From Bacteroidales bacterium (GTDB lineage Bacteria; Bacteroidota; Bacteroidia; Bacteroidales; Muribaculaceae): a DNA stretch of 64,000 bases. Both the position numbers and the translations under genes were made by a program. The notes under the pieces were generated by a model. That model did not search any database and was not told the DNA's origin. It worked only from the letters and a program-made list of their open reading frames with translations. This document shows positions 38,203 through 46,515 of this stretch, piece by piece (positions within the stretch are counted from its first letter, which is position 1; every line of letters starts with the position of its first letter). The stretch spans positions 1-64,000 of the forward strand of contig SUXI01000009.1 of NCBI GenBank assembly GCA_015060975.1, in the 5' to 3' direction.

Positions 38203-38389
38203 TTATTTTTATACAACATCATTAATCGTGCCAGGAGGAACGACTGTCGCATATTCCAATGCATCAGAGTGGAGTAAATATACCAATACACAAACCAAGG
38301 TTGACCACATAAACATCTTCATACATAAGGGGGTCATCATAAAATCGGACAAAATAGACATAACTGTCAGTCGAATGTCAGTATTATAG
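38203..38389 (+). pseudogene. Decayed C-terminal end of a BspA-like LRR protein
   Basis: The frame read from 38203 gives SLIVPGGTTVAYSNASEWSK (landmark, about 38219-38278), then YTN, and runs to a stop at 38387. This matches the last-repeat-plus-linker pattern of BspA-like proteins; the intact gene at 16503 ends with DAYANASEWHKFTNI. No LRR repeats or start codon are found upstream, so this is a truncated remnant. In another frame downstream, VSIIGTATSTI resembles the start of a sorting tail, suggesting a frameshift. Confidence 0.65.
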
Positions 38390-38554
38390 GCACAGCAACC
38401 AGCACAATAATCCTCACATCTGCAACACATTAGCCTTAAGCAAACTTTTTGGCACAAGATTTGTTTTATATAGGAGTCGAAGATGAAGCTATAGTGGCGA
38501 CATCAACACAAAAACAAGAATATTAATAATAAAAACAAATAAAATTCAGAAATT
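38390..38554 (+). other. dnaK upstream region
   Basis: The 444-base gap from 38111 to 38554 is mostly taken by the BspA-like relic. I see no canonical TAnnTTTG box and no CIRCE-type inverted repeat before dnaK, so its promoter may lie inside the relic. Confidence 0.35.
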
Positions 38555-40450
38555 ATGGGAAAAATTATCGGTATTGACTTAGGTACTACCAACTCATGTG
38601 TAGCTGTTCTTGAAGGTAACGACCCTGTTGTTATCCCTAACAGCGAAGGTCGCAACACTACTCCTTCGGTAGTGGCATTTGTTGACGGTGGCGAACGTAA
38701 AGTGGGCGACCCCGCAAAACGCCAAGCCATCACAAACCCAAAACGCACAATCTACTCTATCAAGCGTTTCATGGGCGAATCTTATGACAATGTAGCAAAA
38801 GAAATCGACCGCATTCCTTATAAAGTAGTGCGTGGTGACAACAACACTCCTCGTGTTGACATCGACGGTCGTGAATATACTCCACAAGAAATATCGGCTA
38901 TGATTCTTCAAAAAATGAAGAAAACAGCCGAAGACTATCTCGGACAAACTGTAACCGAAGCGGTTATTACTGTTCCAGCTTACTTCAACGACTCTCAACG
39001 TCAAGCGACAAAAGAAGCCGGTGAAATCGCAGGCCTCACAGTAAAACGTATTGTAAACGAGCCTACAGCTGCTGCTCTTGCATACGGTCTTGACAAAATC
39101 GACAAAGACAAAAAAATCGCAGTATTTGACCTTGGTGGTGGTACATTCGATATCTCTATCCTCGAACTCGGCGATGGCGTATTTGAAGTAAAATCTACCA
39201 ACGGCGACACTCACCTCGGTGGTGACGACTTCGACCATGTGATTATCGACTGGTTGGCTCAAGAATTCCTTAACGAAGAGGGTGTTGACCTCCGTCAAGA
39301 TCCTATGGCCCTACAACGCCTCAAAGAAGCTGCCGAAAAAGCTAAAATCGAGCTTTCAAGCACAACTTCTACCGAGATCAACCTTCCTTATATAATGCCA
39401 GTCAATGGTATTCCCAAACACTTGGTAAAGACTCTTACACGAGCTAAATTTGAACAATTAGCCGATAGCCTAATCCAAGCGACAATCAAACCATGTCAAC
39501 AAGCTCTTAGTGACGCAGGTCTTAGCGCAAGTGATATAGACGAAGTTATCCTCGTTGGTGGTTCTACTCGTATCCCAGCTATCCAACAAATCGTTGAAAA
39601 ATTCTTTGGCAAAGCTCCTTCAAAAGGTGTTAACCCCGACGAAGTGGTTGCTGTGGGTGCCGCAATCCAAGGTGGTGTGCTTTCAGGCGAAGTGAAAGAC
39701 GTGCTTCTTCTTGACGTTGTTCCCTTGTCAGTTGGTATCGAAACACTCGGTGGCGTGATGACTAAACTCATCGATGCAAATACCACAATACCTACTCGCA
39801 AGAGCGAAACATTCTCTACTGCAGCCGACAACCAACCTTCGGTAGAAATCCATGTGCTTCAAGGCGAACGCCCAATGGCAAAAGACGACAAGACTCTCGG
39901 TCGCTTCCACCTCGATGGCATCGCCCCAGCTCCTCGTGGCATACCTCAAATCGAAGTTACATTTGAAATTGACGCCAATGGTATTCTCAATGTATCGGCT
40001 AAAGATAAAGCGACAGGCAAACAACAAAGTATTCGCATTGAAGCTTCAAGCGGCTTGACCGATGAAGAAATCAAACGCATGAAAGATGAAGCAGCAGCTA
40101 ATGCGGCCGCCGATGCAAAAGAGAAAGAACGTATCGACAAACTTAACCAAGCCGATGCTATCATCTTCCAAACCGAAAAACAAATGAGCGAACTTGGTGA
40201 TAAGATTCCTGCCGACAAGAAAGCTCCTATCGAAGCAGCTCTTGCAAAATTAAAAGATGCACACAAAGCACAAGATATTCCTGCAATTGACGCTGCTATC
40301 AAAGAAATCGAAACTGTATTTGGCGCTATTCAACAAGATATAATAAACGCCCAACAACAAGCAGGAGCTCAACCAGGCGCAAATCCTGGCACACAACCAG
40401 GCAACGACAGTGGCAGTGCCGAAGATGTTGACTTTGAAGAGGTAAAATAA
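38555..40450 (+). CDS. dnaK: Molecular chaperone DnaK (Hsp70)
   Basis: 631 residues. The start [21 protein letters not shown] (landmark 1-20) is the classic phosphate-1 motif. [16 protein letters not shown] is the second phosphate loop, and [12 protein letters not shown] the adenosine motif. The beta-sandwich substrate-binding domain, helical lid and acidic end (DVDFEEVK) are complete. It refolds and protects cytoplasmic proteins, with DnaJ and GrpE encoded at 57826-59544 in this window. It stands alone rather than in a grpE-dnaK-dnaJ operon. No CIRCE element is visible. A strong terminator follows at 40491-40518. Confidence 0.98.
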   Translation: MGKIIGIDLGTTNSCVAVLEGNDPVVIPNSEGRNTTPSVVAFVDGGERKVGDPAKRQAITNPKRTIYSIKRFMGESYDNVAKEIDRIPYKVVRGDNNTPRVDIDGREYTPQEISAMILQKMKKTAEDYLGQTVTEAVITVPAYFNDSQRQATKEAGEIAGLTVKRIVNEPTAAALAYGLDKIDKDKKIAVFDLGGGTFDISILELGDGVFEVKSTNGDTHLGGDDFDHVIIDWLAQEFLNEEGVDLRQDPMALQRLKEAAEKAKIELSSTTSTEINLPYIMPVNGIPKHLVKTLTRAKFEQLADSLIQATIKPCQQALSDAGLSASDIDEVILVGGSTRIPAIQQIVEKFFGKAPSKGVNPDEVVAVGAAIQGGVLSGEVKDVLLLDVVPLSVGIETLGGVMTKLIDANTTIPTRKSETFSTAADNQPSVEIHVLQGERPMAKDDKTLGRFHLDGIAPAPRGIPQIEVTFEIDANGILNVSAKDKATGKQQSIRIEASSGLTDEEIKRMKDEAAANAAADAKEKERIDKLNQADAIIFQTEKQMSELGDKIPADKKAPIEAALAKLKDAHKAQDIPAIDAAIKEIETVFGAIQQDIINAQQQAGAQPGANPGTQPGNDSGSAEDVDFEEVK

Positions 40451-40490
40451 TCTCTTATAAAAATATATAAATCTATAAAAACATCTATTT

Positions 40491-40518
40491 AAGTGCGTTC
40501 TGATTATGGAACGCACTT
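40491..40518 (+). terminator. Terminator after dnaK
   Basis: AAGTGCGTTC (40491-40500) pairs perfectly with GAACGCACTT (40509-40518) across an 8-base loop, followed by ATTTTATTT. Confidence 0.85.
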
Positions 40519-40546
40519 ATTTTATTTCCATATATAAAACATTTAT

Positions 40547-40590
40547 AAAAAAAGCCCTCCATAACAAAACGTCATGAAGGACTTTTTTTT
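40547..40590 (-). terminator. Terminator of alaS
   Basis: An imperfect stem with an A-rich left arm (AAAAAAAGCCCTCCAT) and a right arm ATGAAGGACTTTTTTTT. On the minus strand it ends in a long T run after alaS; it could act both ways. Confidence 0.75.
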
Positions 40591-40610
40591 AAAAATTCAT
40601 CAAATAGGCA

Positions 40611-43232
40611 TTAAGCCTTGAGCATTGCTATGAGTTTTTGACCTGCGGCTACTATGCCATCTTTATCTTTGCCACCGGCTTGAGCAAATCCTGGTTGACC
40701 ACCGCCACCACCTTTGATTTCTTTAGCGGCTTCACGCACCATCAATGATGCATTGCGACCCTCTTTCACAAGGTCGTCGGTCAACATCACTGTCAATAAT
40801 GGCTTGCCACCCATATCAACAGTTGCCGCAATAAACGCGGTTTGTTCCGGAGATGTCGCACGAACGCCAAATGCCACTGATTTAACAACTTCGGGCACAC
40901 GCACACCCATCAACGATGCAACTTTAATTCCACCTATAATTTCAGCTTTTTCAACTACCGACTTTGTGAGATTATTTACTCGTTCTTTGAAGTATTCTTC
41001 AGCCTCTTTGCGCAATTCGGCATTTTCTTCAAGCGATTTACGAAGTGTCTGAAGCAGGTTAGGCGCATTATTAAACATTGCACCTATTTCTTTCAATGTG
41101 TTAGCGGTTTCATCTATAGCTTTTTCCACATTTTCACCTGTAATAGCTTCGATACGGCGGATACCTGCGGCAATACTGCTTTCAGATATAATTTTAATCA
41201 TACCAATATTACCGGTGTTGTCAACGTGAGTACCACCACAAAGCTCTACCGAGTCGCCATATTTAATCACACGCACTTCTTCGCCATATTTTTCACCAAA
41301 GAGAGCCATAGCACCCATTGATTGCGCTTCGGCAATAGGCACATTACGACGCTCGTCGCGAGCGATTGCCTGACGCACTTTCTTATTGGCAAGTTTTTCT
41401 ACTTTTGAAAGTTCTTCGGGAGTAACTTTTTGGAAGTGAGAGAAGTCAAAACGAAGCACTTGAGGAGAAACAAATGAACCTTTTTGTTCTACATGAGTAC
41501 CAAGCACCTCTCGCAATGCTTCGTGAAGAAGGTGGGTTGCTGTATGGTTGCAACAAGTAGCAAGACGAGCCTCATTATTGATTTGAGCCACAAATGTAGC
41601 TTCTATATCTTTAGGAAGTTTTTTAGACAAATGAACGCCCATACCATTTTCACGTTTGGTATCATAGATTTCCACTACATCATCGCCATTGATTAGTTTA
41701 CCACTATCCCCTACTTGACCACCCATTTCGGCATAAAAAGGAGTTACAGAGAGAACGATTTGATAAAATTCTTGATTTTTTTGTTTTACTTTGCGATAAC
41801 GAAGAATGTGTGTTTCGGCTGAAGTATTGTCATAGCCAACAAATTCTTGTTCCCCATCACGCACAATCACCCAATCGGTAGCCTCTACAGCAGCGGCATT
41901 ACGAGCGCGAGCCTTTTGAGCTTCCATTTCGATTGTGAATCCGGCTTGGTCGAGGGTCATATTATTCTCTTTGAGAATCAATTCGGTCAAGTCAAGAGGG
42001 AATCCGTATGTATCATAAAGCACAAATGCTTCTTTACCCGAAATTTCCGTTTTACCGGCTTTCTTAGCTTCTTCAATAGCTCCATCAAGAAGTTTGATAC
42101 CATTTTCAAGTGTACGCAAGAATGAATCTTCCTCCTCTTTGATAACTTTCATAATAAGTTCACGTTGAGCAGGAAGTTCGGGATATGCTTCACCCATGCT
42201 TTCGATAAGCGTATCGATGAGGCGATACATAAACGCACTCTTTTGGTCGAGGAATGTATAAGCATAACGCACGGCACGACGCAAGATGCGACGAATCACA
42301 TAACCGGCTTTTGCATTACTTGGCAATTGTGAGTCGGCTATAGAGAATGAGATTGTGCGCACATGGTCGGCGATAACACGCATTGCAACATCCACCTTAT
42401 CATTTTCGCCATATTTCTTACCCGACAATTCTGCGATTTTGCCGATTAGCGGAGTAAACACGTCGGTATCATAGTTTGATGTTTTGCCTTGAAGCGCCAT
42501 ACACAAACGCTCAAAGCCCATACCTGTATCAATAACCTTTGCAGGGAGCGATTCGAGTGAGCCATCGGCTTTGCGGTTATATTGCATAAACACAAGATTC
42601 CAAATCTCAATCACTTGTGGGTGGTCTTTGTTTACAAGTTCGCGACCATCAACCTCTGCACGTTCAGCATCACTGCGAAGGTCGATATGAATTTCTGAGC
42701 AAGGACCGCAAGGACCGGTATCGCCCATTTCCCAGAAGTTATCTTTTTTGTTACCGTTGATAATGTGGTCGGCAGGAAGATGTTTTTCCCAAATAGAAGC
42801 AGCCTCGTCATCGCGAGTGAGTTTTTCCTCTTTTGAACCTTCAAATACTGTAGCATAAAGGCGACGGGGGTCGAGTTTTAACACATCTACAAGATATTCC
42901 CAAGCCCAATCGATTGCTTCTTGTTTGAAATAATCGCCAAACGACCAGTTTCCGAGCATTTCAAACATAGTGTGGTGATATGTATCCATACCCACCTCTT
43001 CGAGGTCGTTGTGCTTACCGCTCACACGAAGACATTTTTGAGAGTCAGCCACACGTTTATACTTCGCCGCCGCATTACCAAGAATAATATCTTTAAACTG
43101 GTTCATACCCGCATTTGTAAACATTAATGTGGGGTCATCTTTGATTACCATAGGTGCAGAAGGCACGATTTGGTGTTCCTTGCTGCGGAAGAAGTCTTTG
43201 AACGACTCGCGTATTTCCTTTGCTGTGAGCAT
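40611..43232 (-). CDS. alaS: Alanine--tRNA ligase
   Basis: 873 residues, normal length. The N-terminal class II catalytic core begins [20 protein letters not shown], with [12 protein letters not shown] and the DTGMGFERL block. The editing domain carries the zinc and hydrolytic motifs HTATH (H563, H567) and CGGTH (665-669), and the C-terminal DHHA1 domain ends [16 protein letters not shown]. It charges tRNA-Ala in the cytoplasm and hydrolyses mischarged Ser or Gly. The gene is monocistronic, with a promoter at 43282-43313 of ideal spacing and a terminator at 40547-40590. Confidence 0.98.
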   Translation of the reverse strand: MLTAKEIRESFKDFFRSKEHQIVPSAPMVIKDDPTLMFTNAGMNQFKDIILGNAAAKYKRVADSQKCLRVSGKHNDLEEVGMDTYHHTMFEMLGNWSFGDYFKQEAIDWAWEYLVDVLKLDPRRLYATVFEGSKEEKLTRDDEAASIWEKHLPADHIINGNKKDNFWEMGDTGPCGPCSEIHIDLRSDAERAEVDGRELVNKDHPQVIEIWNLVFMQYNRKADGSLESLPAKVIDTGMGFERLCMALQGKTSNYDTDVFTPLIGKIAELSGKKYGENDKVDVAMRVIADHVRTISFSIADSQLPSNAKAGYVIRRILRRAVRYAYTFLDQKSAFMYRLIDTLIESMGEAYPELPAQRELIMKVIKEEEDSFLRTLENGIKLLDGAIEEAKKAGKTEISGKEAFVLYDTYGFPLDLTELILKENNMTLDQAGFTIEMEAQKARARNAAAVEATDWVIVRDGEQEFVGYDNTSAETHILRYRKVKQKNQEFYQIVLSVTPFYAEMGGQVGDSGKLINGDDVVEIYDTKRENGMGVHLSKKLPKDIEATFVAQINNEARLATCCNHTATHLLHEALREVLGTHVEQKGSFVSPQVLRFDFSHFQKVTPEELSKVEKLANKKVRQAIARDERRNVPIAEAQSMGAMALFGEKYGEEVRVIKYGDSVELCGGTHVDNTGNIGMIKIISESSIAAGIRRIEAITGENVEKAIDETANTLKEIGAMFNNAPNLLQTLRKSLEENAELRKEAEEYFKERVNNLTKSVVEKAEIIGGIKVASLMGVRVPEVVKSVAFGVRATSPEQTAFIAATVDMGGKPLLTVMLTDDLVKEGRNASLMVREAAKEIKGGGGGQPGFAQAGGKDKDGIVAAGQKLIAMLKA

Positions 43233-43281
43233 TTTAATAATGATTTTATGTTGATTGTTTTATTTATTTCTTAATGAACCA

Positions 43282-43313
43282 CAAAATTAGTGCTTTAATC
43301 TCGCTTATGCAAA
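43282..43313 (-). promoter_or_regulatory. Bacteroidota promoter of alaS (TTTG-N20-TAATTTTG)
   Basis: On the minus strand TTTG (43313-43310), exactly 20 bases, then TAATTTTG (43289-43282). Both boxes and spacing match the consensus; about 50 bases lie between it and the ATG. Confidence 0.8.
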
Positions 43314-43541
43314 ATTCTATCCCCAAAAACACGAAAAAACAAATAAACAACCAAAAATTAAACTATTCATTAATTAAGAAACTTATGCCATAGTAACATT
43401 TTACTTTTTTATTTATCAAGATAAAAATAACTTTTGGGGTACACTTCACAGTGACACAGCCTATTTTTTATTTTATAGAAATTATTCACGGATAGATTGT
43501 AATTGCATTTCGGGCAATGACTCAAATTTGAGGCTTTTTTG

Positions 43542-43549
43542 TAACTTTG
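43542..43549 (+). promoter_or_regulatory. Candidate -7 box for the TerB/J-domain gene
   Basis: TAACTTTG, 31 bases before the ATG at 43581, matches TAnnTTTG. Confidence 0.55.
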
Positions 43550-43580
43550 TATTCGCAAATTATATAAAACTTTATCAATT

Positions 43581-44354
43581 ATGGCATTTGGAAAATGGAT
43601 TGGTGGCGTCATCGGTTGGATGGCAGGTGGCCCACTCGGGGCGTTGGCAGGCTTCGCATTAGGTTCTTTATTCGATGGGGGAATAAGCATCTCAACCACA
43701 ACAGAACAGCATACTCAACGCAGCGACATTTACGGGCAACGCAATAGTTTTCTATTCTCTATGCTCGTAATGGCTTCATACATCATTAAAGCCGATGGAA
43801 AGATAATGCATAGCGAAATGGAGTTTGTGCGCCGGTTCCTACGCTCTAATTTTGGAGAAGAATCTGTTACTGAAGGAAACCAAATACTTCTAAATCTATT
43901 TGAACAACGCAAACAAATGGACTCGGTAAATCCTTCGGCATTCAAAAAGACAATATATGATTGTGGGCAACAAATCGCGGCAAATCTAACATACGAAGAA
44001 CGGCTACAACTCTTGCGTTTTCTTGCTATGATAGCCCAAAGTGATGGCAATGTTCATATTAAAGAAATTGAAGCATTAAAAGAGGTAGCTACTGCAATGG
44101 GGCTATCAACGAGCGAAGTTGATTCTATGCTTAACCTTGGTCGCAACACCCTCGACGCAGCATATAAAGCTTTAGAGATTGAACCTTCGGCAACTGATGA
44201 AGAAGTAAAAATCGCATATCGAAAATTAGCCTTGAAGCATCACCCCGATCGTGTCGCATCACTTGGTGAGGACATACACAAAGCAGCCGAAGAAAAATTC
44301 CGTCAAATCAACGAAGCCAAAGACAAAATTTACAAAGCACGCGGATTAAATTAG
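43581..44354 (+). CDS. DjlA-like co-chaperone with TerB and J domains
   Basis: 257 residues. The first 35 are a glycine-rich hydrophobic segment (WIGGVIGWMAGGPLGALAGF) that probably inserts in a membrane like a glycine zipper. A TerB-like helical domain covers about 50-185 (DGKIMHSEMEFVRRFL and QSDGNVHIKEIEALKEVA, its acidic metal-site pattern). The C-terminal J domain (about 193-257) has the HPD triad at 221-223, so it should stimulate a DnaK ATPase. The architecture matches DjlA. It may recruit DnaK (38555) to the membrane. It is a single gene with its own -7 box and a shared terminator downstream. Confidence 0.92.
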   Translation: MAFGKWIGGVIGWMAGGPLGALAGFALGSLFDGGISISTTTEQHTQRSDIYGQRNSFLFSMLVMASYIIKADGKIMHSEMEFVRRFLRSNFGEESVTEGNQILLNLFEQRKQMDSVNPSAFKKTIYDCGQQIAANLTYEERLQLLRFLAMIAQSDGNVHIKEIEALKEVATAMGLSTSEVDSMLNLGRNTLDAAYKALEIEPSATDEEVKIAYRKLALKHHPDRVASLGEDIHKAAEEKFRQINEAKDKIYKARGLN

Positions 44355-44375
44355 GCAATAAAACCTCACAATAAA

Positions 44376-44413
44376 TTAAGTCCACCGAACATTATTTAGT
44401 TCTGTGGACTTAA
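44376..44413. terminator. Bidirectional terminator
   Basis: TTAAGTCCAC (44376-44385) pairs perfectly with GTGGACTTAA (44404-44413), with an inner GAAC/GTTC stem. It lies between convergent genes and is followed by ACTATTTT. Confidence 0.82.
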
Positions 44414-44440
44414 CTATTTTATAACCAATTCTACACCTTT

Positions 44441-45940
44441 CTATTTTACATCTATCACAAATGGTTTCTTTGAGAAATTTTCAAGAATTTCGATTTGCAA
44501 ACCGCCATTTTCATTAAACTTAAAATCCAACTTTAACGACGTAATCCAATTGGTATAGTGTATTTTAGCAGATAGGACATTATCATTGTTCCACGCATAG
44601 CACGCTCCGGTATAAAATGGACCGGTTATACCCGTAAATCGCCCTTTAGCACTAATCGAATAGTGAGGATAGCCGGCTAATTGCGATTCAACCCACTCTC
44701 CATATCCCATTGCAATCGCCGATTTTTTATCCTCGGCATCAATCACATCGAGCACTAATTTATTTTCTCCAAAATTAAACTTGATAGTTCTCCATCCAAG
44801 TTTATTTTTAGGCAATTTATACTCTTTTCCATTATATTTCTTTGCCAAAGCATTATCGGCAGCTCCTTGTAATAATGGAAGCGATGCATTTGCTTCATAT
44901 TGAACCAATGCCCCTAATTCATCTGGTTCGGCTTCAATAGCACATCCTTTCGCATTTTTAACAACGGTATTCCAAATATTCCCTCTTTCGGGCCATCCTT
45001 TACTCCTCGAGCATTGATTTAATACCACTACCATATTTTTCTGAGGCACAACGATTATATATTGCCCATATGCGCCATCGGCACGCCATGCTCCCGGATA
45101 TTCACATAACCATATTTGATAACCATAATCATTAGCCGCTTTACGCACCACTCTCACTGTCATCATATCATCGATCCATTTCTCCGACACGAGCTGACGA
45201 CCATTCCATTTCCCTTTTTGGAGTAACAATTGACCAAACATTGCTTGAGCCTCGGCTGTCATGTATATACCCCATCCTCCTGTTATAAAACCATTGGGAC
45301 ATTTTTCCCATTCAACATCATCAATACCCATTGGGAAGAATACCCGTTCGTTTAGCAATGAAAGCACATCTTTGCCTGTTACTTGTTGCACTACAACCGC
45401 AAGAAGATATGTTTCGATTGAATCGTAAGAATATTTAGTTCCGGGAGTCGCCACAAGTGGACGTGAAAGATAATAATCAACCCAATCAAGTTGTGAATTA
45501 CGCATTCCCCCATTTGTTTTGAATCCCGAACGCATTGTAAGCACATCTTTTATCTTTATTCCTTTGATTGTTGATGCATATTGAGGGAAGAATTCAACCA
45601 ATTCATCTTCTACACTCAACAACCCGTCATCAATGGCAAGACCAACAGCCACAGCCGTAAAGGTTTTTGACACCGAATAAAGTGTATGTTTGTGATCGGC
45701 TTTGAACGGAGCCGGATGAATTTCGCCGGCAACCTTGCCATCTACCACCACCATAAGGTGGTGCAATTCGGTTAAATCACTTGTAAGCAATGAATCATAA
45801 AGCAAGGTTAGTTGCTTTGGCTCAATACCTACCGAAGTTGAAGCTACACGAGGTAATTTATATGCCGCAACGGCACACAAACTTGCCATCAACACAACGG
45901 CACATAATATACTCTTTATTCGCAATTGATTTTTTACCAT
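44441..45940 (-). CDS. Serine hydrolase of the beta-lactamase / class C family
   Basis: 499 residues from the ATG at 45940. The upstream ATG at 46027 would lie before the TATCTTTG box at 45971-45978, so I reject it. The N-terminus has one hydrophobic segment (IKSILCAVVLMASLCAVAA), either a signal peptide or an anchor. The catalytic S-x-x-K is S89-V-S-K92, and the second motif region reads KYSYDSIETYLLA, with Y-D-S where Y-x-N is usual. A C-terminal beta domain of about 150 residues follows. Such proteins are peptidases or esterases of the periplasm; a drug-resistance role is not implied. It is a single gene with a shared terminator. Confidence 0.87.
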   Translation of the reverse strand: MVKNQLRIKSILCAVVLMASLCAVAAYKLPRVASTSVGIEPKQLTLLYDSLLTSDLTELHHLMVVVDGKVAGEIHPAPFKADHKHTLYSVSKTFTAVAVGLAIDDGLLSVEDELVEFFPQYASTIKGIKIKDVLTMRSGFKTNGGMRNSQLDWVDYYLSRPLVATPGTKYSYDSIETYLLAVVVQQVTGKDVLSLLNERVFFPMGIDDVEWEKCPNGFITGGWGIYMTAEAQAMFGQLLLQKGKWNGRQLVSEKWIDDMMTVRVVRKAANDYGYQIWLCEYPGAWRADGAYGQYIIVVPQKNMVVVLNQCSRSKGWPERGNIWNTVVKNAKGCAIEAEPDELGALVQYEANASLPLLQGAADNALAKKYNGKEYKLPKNKLGWRTIKFNFGENKLVLDVIDAEDKKSAIAMGYGEWVESQLAGYPHYSISAKGRFTGITGPFYTGACYAWNNDNVLSAKIHYTNWITSLKLDFKFNENGGLQIEILENFSKKPFVIDVK

Positions 45941-45970
45941 GGTAATAATAATTATTTGATTTAGATAATG

Positions 45971-45978
45971 CAAAGATA
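45971..45978 (-). promoter_or_regulatory. -7 box that fixes the start of the serine hydrolase gene
   Basis: TATCTTTG on the minus strand. It lies inside the longest possible reading frame, so translation should start downstream, at 45940. Confidence 0.6.
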
Positions 45979-46157
45979 AGTTTTTTAGTTGAAAATCACC
46001 TACGCATTCCTTAACAAATATTTTCACATCAATTTAGATAATGAGTTTCGGCTGTTCAAAATGAGCCTACCACAACAAACATTCTTTATTATATACTTTA
46101 TTATATAAATCTAAAAATATATTTCTTACATATTTTTGATAATTATAATAAAATTTC

Positions 46158-46165
46158 TATATTTG
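46158..46165 (+). promoter_or_regulatory. Candidate -7 box for the structured leader
   Basis: TATATTTG matches TAnnTTTG. Transcription would begin near 46172, directly at the first hairpin of the structured leader, about 345 bases before the coding start. Confidence 0.55.
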
Positions 46166-46168
46166 CAA

Positions 46169-46466
46169 GCAAGCTACGACTATTAAGCATGGCGATGCAT
46201 CAATAATAGAAATAGCTTAACTACATCGTTGGAAAAGCGTTTTTGCTTATTTGTCTCATTTTGGAATCTGGAAAATTTCACTGCAGTGGACAATGAACAA
46301 GGCGTTTCACTCTTTTGTGAGTATCGGCTCACGGCGCACTATTGTATCCCGCCGTGAGCACTTCGATATATACATCGGAGCGTGAAACTGTATATAATCA
46401 TTGCACTGCAAAGGTATTCCAGAACCTCAAAATGGCAATGATTTTATTTCAGTGCACGCTTTTTTT
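46169..46466 (+). ncRNA. Structured leader RNA with competing anti-terminator and terminator stems
   Basis: Hairpin A is AAGCTA/TAGCTT (46171-46176 with 46213-46218) enclosing CTATTA/TAATAG and GCAT-GGCG-ATGC. A long arm follows: TGCAGTG and CAATGA (46282-46288, 46291-46296) pair with TCATTGCACTGCA (46398-46410); GTTTCAC pairs with GTGAAAC (46304-46310 with 46382-46388); and GCTCACGGC pairs with GCCGTGAGC (46327-46335 with 46351-46359). The same 3' strand can instead pair downstream: TGCACTG (46402-46408) with CAGTGCA (46450-46456), followed by seven Ts at 46460-46466. This looks like an attenuator or riboswitch, or a free small RNA with a terminator; a 6S-like RNA is less likely because of hairpin A. 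No known class is recognised. Confidence 0.68.
46402..46466 (+). terminator. Intrinsic terminator-like end of the leader
   Basis: TGCACTG pairs with CAGTGCA across a 41-base loop holding AGGT/ACCT and AAAAT/ATTTT hairpins, then CGC and seven Ts. It lies 50 bases before the coding start at 46516. Confidence 0.6.
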
Positions 46467-46515
46467 ATGCTTAAAATTTTAGAATAACAATATTTTAACA
46501 TTAAATTTATTTATT

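Larger units (their letters stand above)
43233..43580. other. Divergent regulatory region between alaS and the TerB/J gene
   Basis: 348 bases with no supportable gene. It holds the alaS promoter on the minus strand and a -7 box for the plus-strand gene; the middle is AT-rich with nothing else recognisable. Confidence 0.5.

Noticed and set aside
38594-39298. 234-codon minus-strand ORF inside dnaK
   Set aside because: Antisense to a strongly conserved gene and without any recognisable motif; a codon-bias artefact.
45941-46027. Longer start for the serine hydrolase gene
   Set aside because: A TATCTTTG -7 box lies inside the extension at 45971-45978, and the hydrophobic export segment begins after 45940.
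46169-46466. 6S RNA, RNase P RNA, tmRNA or SRP RNA
   Set aside because: I see none of the conserved blocks of RNase P, tmRNA or SRP RNA. A 6S-like long hairpin is possible, but the 5' hairpin and alternative terminator pairing fit an attenuator better.
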